From Prauserella flavalba (GTDB lineage: Bacteria; Actinomycetota; Actinomycetes; Mycobacteriales; Pseudonocardiaceae), in the NCBI RefSeq assembly GCF_003202235.1, contig NZ_MASU01000015.1, positions 62,001 to 126,000 of the forward strand: a stretch of 64,000 bases of DNA, read 5' to 3'. This document shows, in pieces, positions 62,338 through 64,000 of the stretch. Both the position numbers and the translations under genes were made by a program. The notes under the pieces are model-generated. The model saw only the letters and a list, made by a program, of their open reading frames with translations. It searched no databases and had not been told where the DNA came from. Every line of letters begins with the position of its first letter. Within the stretch, counting starts at the first letter, position 1.

Positions 62338-63224
62338 CAGTCCATCACCGTCCTGGCGGAGAAGAGCTCGGGAAACACCGTCCGCTCCATGCTGCGCCGC
62401 AGCCACGCCAGTCCGCTCGATCCGCCCGTGCCGACGCGGGCGCCCATCGAGCGCTGCACCGCCTGGAGGTGGCGGTAGCGCCAGTCGCCGAACTGCTCGG
62501 CAACCTCGGTCAGCGACTCGCCGAGCATCCTCAGGTGGTTGCCCGGCCCCTGGTCGCGGTAGGTGCGCACCCATGCCTGCTCCACCGCCGGATGCGGTGT
62601 GTGTTCCTCGGCGAAGTCCCGGTCGAGCACGGAGCCGGGAATGTCGTGGCCGTGGCGGGCGAGCACGCCGATCACGTCGTCCCACAGGCTCGGCGCCGCG
62701 AGCGAGGCCTCCAGGTCGGCGTGGACGGCGGGCTGGTTGCGGAACGGCCGGATCAGCGACGCGGTCCTGAGCCCGAGCCGGAACTCGAGTTTGCGGTACA
62801 TCGCCGACTGGAACCCGGATCCCTCGCCGAGCAGGTCGCGGAAGCGGTTGAAGTCACCCGGGGTCATCCAGCGCAGGGTCTGCCAGCCGGCGTTGAGCCC
62901 TTCCAGGTGCAGTGCGGCGCGACGCAGCGGGAGCAACGACCCCCACACGTCGTCGGCGCGCAGCCGCTCCCCGGCCACGCCGAGTTCGAAGTGGACGAGT
63001 CCGAAGTAGAGCTCCATGACCTGGCTGATCATCAGGAACGACATCTCGCCAGGGTCGTCGCTCAGCGTGCGCTGCAGTCGATGCAGCGTGCTGGCGTGCA
63101 CGTATTCGTCGTAGGGGACGCGCTCGAAGTCGAGCGTGGGATCGCCCGCGTTGGCCGCGGCCCTGCGCGTGCGCTCGGGCTCGTTCGACGCCGCGACGGC
63201 CGGGATGTCTGAGGCGCGTTGCAC
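62337..63224 (-). CDS. kynA: Tryptophan 2,3-dioxygenase
   Basis: 295-residue haem dioxygenase: YDEYVHASTLHRLQ, EMSFLMISQVMELYFGLVHF, GFQSAMYRKLEFRLG, LRMLGESLTEVAEQFGDWRY and RSMGARVGTGGSSGLAWLRR. GTG at 63224 with GAGGAGG seven bases upstream gives the start; the longer frame to 63362 crosses the divergent promoter and is rejected. First gene of the nine-gene kynurenine operon. Confidence 0.94.
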   Translation of the reverse strand: MQRASDIPAVAASNEPERTRRAAANAGDPTLDFERVPYDEYVHASTLHRLQRTLSDDPGEMSFLMISQVMELYFGLVHFELGVAGERLRADDVWGSLLPLRRAALHLEGLNAGWQTLRWMTPGDFNRFRDLLGEGSGFQSAMYRKLEFRLGLRTASLIRPFRNQPAVHADLEASLAAPSLWDDVIGVLARHGHDIPGSVLDRDFAEEHTPHPAVEQAWVRTYRDQGPGNHLRMLGESLTEVAEQFGDWRYRHLQAVQRSMGARVGTGGSSGLAWLRRSMERTVFPELFSARTVMD

Positions 63225-63360
63225 GGATCTCCTCCTCACTGGCTGGATCCATGCTCTCAAGGCGGCTGCATCAACTGAAGGCTCGATCGAAGGCCGACGA
63301 GGCACTGTGCCTACTATCTGAAGGAGATCACCCTGGATTGCTTTCGGATTGGAAAACGGC
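63225..63360. promoter_or_regulatory. Divergent promoter region kynA / Lrp regulator
   Basis: 136 bp between opposite start codons. An imperfect inverted repeat GCTCGATCGAAGGC-type sequence lies near 63281-63294, a plausible Lrp/AsnC contact. AAGGAG at 63321 is too far from the ATG to be its ribosome site. No confident promoter boxes. Confidence 0.35.
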
Positions 63361-63801
63361 ATGGACGACCTGGACTGGGTGCTGCTGAACGAGCTTCAGG
63401 CCAACTCACGGCTGTCCTTCAGCGAGCTGTCCCGCCGGGTGCACCTGTCCTCGCCCGCGGTCGCCGAACGGGTCCGCAGGCTGGAGGAGAGCGGGGTGAT
63501 CACCGCTTACCGCGCGCACGTGGACCTGGCCAAGGCGGGCAGGCCGGTGATCGCCTTCATCCGGATGTCCTGCTACGGCCCGCAATGCGTCCTGCGCGAT
63601 CCGGAGCTGCCGCGGTGGCCCGAGGTCCTGGAGATCCACCGGGTCACCGGGGACGCGTGCAGCCTGCTCAAGGTCGCGGCCGAGTCGATGCCCGCGTTCG
63701 AGAACCTCATCGACCGGCTCGCCCCCTACGGCCAGCCCTCCAGCACGATGGTGCTGTCCACCCCGCTGGAGGGCCGCCCGGTCAGTCCTCCCGGCCGTTG
63801 A
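63361..63801 (+). CDS. Lrp/AsnC family regulator of the kynurenine operon
   Basis: 146 residues: N-terminal helix-turn-helix (LDWVLLNELQANSRLSFSEL, RRVHLSSPAVAERVRRLEES) and RAM ligand domain (RPVIAFIRMSC, VLEIHRVTGDACSLLKVAAE). ATG 63361 is used; TTG 63349 is possible. Divergent from kynA, it is the likely sensor of tryptophan or kynurenine for the operon. Confidence 0.88.
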   Translation: MDDLDWVLLNELQANSRLSFSELSRRVHLSSPAVAERVRRLEESGVITAYRAHVDLAKAGRPVIAFIRMSCYGPQCVLRDPELPRWPEVLEIHRVTGDACSLLKVAAESMPAFENLIDRLAPYGQPSSTMVLSTPLEGRPVSPPGR

Positions 63802-63812
63802 GGGCCAGCGCG

Positions 63813-64000
63813 CTACCCGAGCCGTTCGTAGGTGACCAGCACCTGTTCGCCGCTGAGGTGGAACTCGACGCCGATGCTCGTGCCGTCGGCGGAGGTGCTG
63901 TTGACCGAGAGGCCGTCGAACGCGGTGCGGGACTCGCCGGTGCGCACGTTCACCAGCTCCATCCCCCGGCCCGTCTTGCCGGGGATCATGGCGAGGTCGC
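63813..64000 (-). CDS. Unknown protein, C-terminal end only (cut by window edge)
   Basis: A minus-strand frame runs in from the window edge to TAG at 63813-63815. It reads DLAMIPGKTGRGMELVNVRT, then DGLSVNSTSADGTSIGVEFH and ends LSGEQVLVTYERLG. Codon use looks like a real gene and the stop lies 11 bp from the facing Lrp gene stop. About 62 codons are visible; the beta-strand-rich text fits no family I can name. Confidence 0.55.
   Translation of the reverse strand, partial: DLAMIPGKTGRGMELVNVRTGESRTAFDGLSVNSTSADGTSIGVEFHLSGEQVLVTYERLG

Noticed and set aside
1-64000. CRISPR arrays, phage genes, toxin-antitoxin or defence systems
   Set aside because: No regularly spaced repeats, cas, integrase, structural phage or typical defence proteins were found on either strand.

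Overview
The window is GC-rich DNA (roughly 70% by eye) with GTG/TTG starts, ATGA stop-start overlaps and actinobacterial families throughout: actinobacterial ctaD, an acyl-ACP desaturase, DUF7144, FadR/IclR/AcoR-type regulators. The style fits an actinomycete, plausibly Pseudonocardiaceae (Amycolatopsis/Saccharopolyspora-like), but no marker here fixes the genus. Almost everything is catabolic: seven transport/oxidation modules, each with its own regulator, separated by scars of lost genes and insertion elements.

Layout. 1-1.7 kb: core genes (3' end of ctaD, diiron desaturase). 1.7-2.5 kb: scar region with a frameshifted CoA-ligase remnant and the 3' end of a tRNA followed by a hairpin, a possible island boundary. 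2.5-13.9 kb: a locus around a FadR-type GntR regulator and a soluble Cache protein. It holds MHS transporter + amidohydrolase (minus), esterase-gntR-cache (plus), and FAD amine oxidase-ALDH-permease-class III aminotransferase (plus). The three promoters each carry a copy of one palindrome. 13.9-14.5 kb: two dead transposase fragments. 14.7-25.1 kb: AcoR-like regulator, then a Baeyer-Villiger module (esterase, BVMO, SDR, ALDH, Fe-alcohol dehydrogenase, hydroxyacyl-CoA dehydrogenase, SDR) that has every step of a cyclohexanol-type lactone route. 25.2-32.2 kb (minus): IclR-hyuA-hyuB-MFS-aminotransferase operon, facing the previous one across a strong bidirectional terminator. 32.3-37.6 kb: alkylsulfatase (with a C-terminal remnant of another copy in front), small conserved proteins, a truncated SulP gene and an AI-2E family permease.

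37.8-52.0 kb: a 13-gene operon coding for a Rieske dioxygenase (alpha, beta, [3Fe-4S]-type ferredoxin, reductase), diol dehydrogenase, extradiol dioxygenase, ring-carboxylate decarboxylase-like amidohydrolase, meta-cleavage hydrolase and hydratase. This is p-cumate pathway logic combined with an acyl-CoA dehydrogenase and two family III CoA transferases. It is followed by a major facilitator gene broken by a 7-G tract and by a convergent FadR-type regulator. The operon, the transporter and the regulator promoters share a 13-bp operator in the same register against the -10 box. 52.1-54.9 kb: decayed FAD dehydrogenase and sigma-factor-like fragments, an intact YigZ/IMPACT gene, and unassigned sequence.

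54.9-63.2 kb (minus): a complete tightly overlapped tryptophan operon: tryptophan 2,3-dioxygenase, kynureninase, kynurenine 3-monooxygenase, aminomuconate semialdehyde dehydrogenase, RidA-type aminomuconate deaminase, 3-hydroxyanthranilate dioxygenase, ACMS decarboxylase, formamidase-like hydrolase and oxalocrotonate decarboxylase, with a divergent Lrp/AsnC regulator. The lower ends of both meta-cleavage routes (hydroxy-oxovalerate aldolase, acetaldehyde dehydrogenase) are not in the window. All functions are read from motifs and gene order; no database search was possible.
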